A stretch of 31,368 bases of DNA, taken from NCBI GenBank assembly GCA_023401925.1, contig JAEXDA010000038.1, forward strand, positions 1-31,368, written 5' to 3'. Under the pieces are notes generated by a model. That model was not told the origin of the DNA. It did no database searches and was given only the letters and a program-made list of their open reading frames with translations. The number at the start of each line of letters is the position of its first letter. The first letter of the stretch is position 1. The translations under genes were made by a program, and so were the position numbers. Positions 31,340-31,368 of the stretch are shown here, piece after piece. Source of the DNA: Bacillota bacterium (GTDB lineage: Bacteria > Bacillota > UBA4882 > UBA8346).

Positions 31340-31368
31340 ATGGCAAAATCAGCTATATCAAGACGCTT
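31340..31368 (+). CDS. Start of a gene cut by the window edge
   Basis: ATG 31340 lies 9 bases after GAGGGG and opens a frame reading MAKSAISRR to the window end. A competing start, ATG 31317 in another frame (MAKRGLFKWQNQLYQDA), has the weaker site AAGGCGAG. Only nine codons of the preferred frame are visible, so neither the family nor the frame can be settled. The upstream 0A-box-like sites would control whichever gene starts here. Confidence 0.35.

Overview
The window looks like a chromosomal segment of an anaerobic Bacillota (Firmicutes) bacterium that has an outer membrane. Firmicute-type markers are the infC-rpmI-rplT operon with a terminator-type leader, a YitT-family membrane protein, a DUF6809-type small protein, Rex and RecD2. 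Diderm markers are a TolC-family outer membrane channel, an adaptor/ABC exporter set, and a Pal-like OmpA-domain protein. No lineage can be proven from the sequence. A diderm, hydrogen-metabolising clade such as Limnochordia/Hydrogenispora, Halanaerobiales or Negativicutes is an inference. There is no sign of phage, CRISPR, insertion sequence, rRNA or tRNA. The mobile-like content is short palindromic repeats only.

Layout. 1-743: tail of an unknown gene, then a repeat-rich intergenic region with CCCCTCCCTTT/AAAGGGAGGGG inverted repeats and a MITE-like palindrome. 744-3661: DUF6809-like protein, YitT (minus strand), a metallophosphoesterase and NADH pyrophosphatase (nudC). 3703-8624: a TetR-controlled operon of ABC ATPase, double-FtsX permease and HlyD-type adaptor. 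8789-11475: an unusual ParB-like/ferredoxin fusion followed by an exported TPR/transglutaminase-like protein. 11500-13963: a second TetR regulator and a TolC-family channel. The ABC, adaptor and channel proteins could together form an envelope-spanning export system. 14000-15375: L20-type leader with attenuator, infC (apparently starting at AUU), rpmI and rplT. 15455-16237: OmpA-domain protein on the minus strand. 16636-17215: two tandem copies of a tiny zinc-ribbon gene, each with a GCGGG/CCCGC hairpin in its leader.

17390-27602 is the centrepiece: a compact 12-gene operon. It encodes homologues of all eleven core subunits of respiratory complex I, in the order M-like, L, N, J, K, A, B, C, D, H, I, followed by a HycI-type maturation protease. 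The D-like subunit keeps both CxxC motifs that bind the NiFe centre and has a C-terminal tail for the protease to remove. This is therefore a group 4 membrane-bound [NiFe] hydrogenase with a complex I-sized membrane arm (three antiporter-like subunits plus A, J, K and H) and no NuoEFG module. The likely role is coupling electron flow between reduced ferredoxin and protons/H2 to ion translocation.

27556-27989 holds a terminator and a CTCTGTG-type dispersed repeat. Rex, the NADH/NAD+ sensing repressor, and RecD2 follow. 30799-31368 is mostly non-coding, with two terminators and two Spo0A-box-like sites 20 bp apart just before a gene cut by the window edge.
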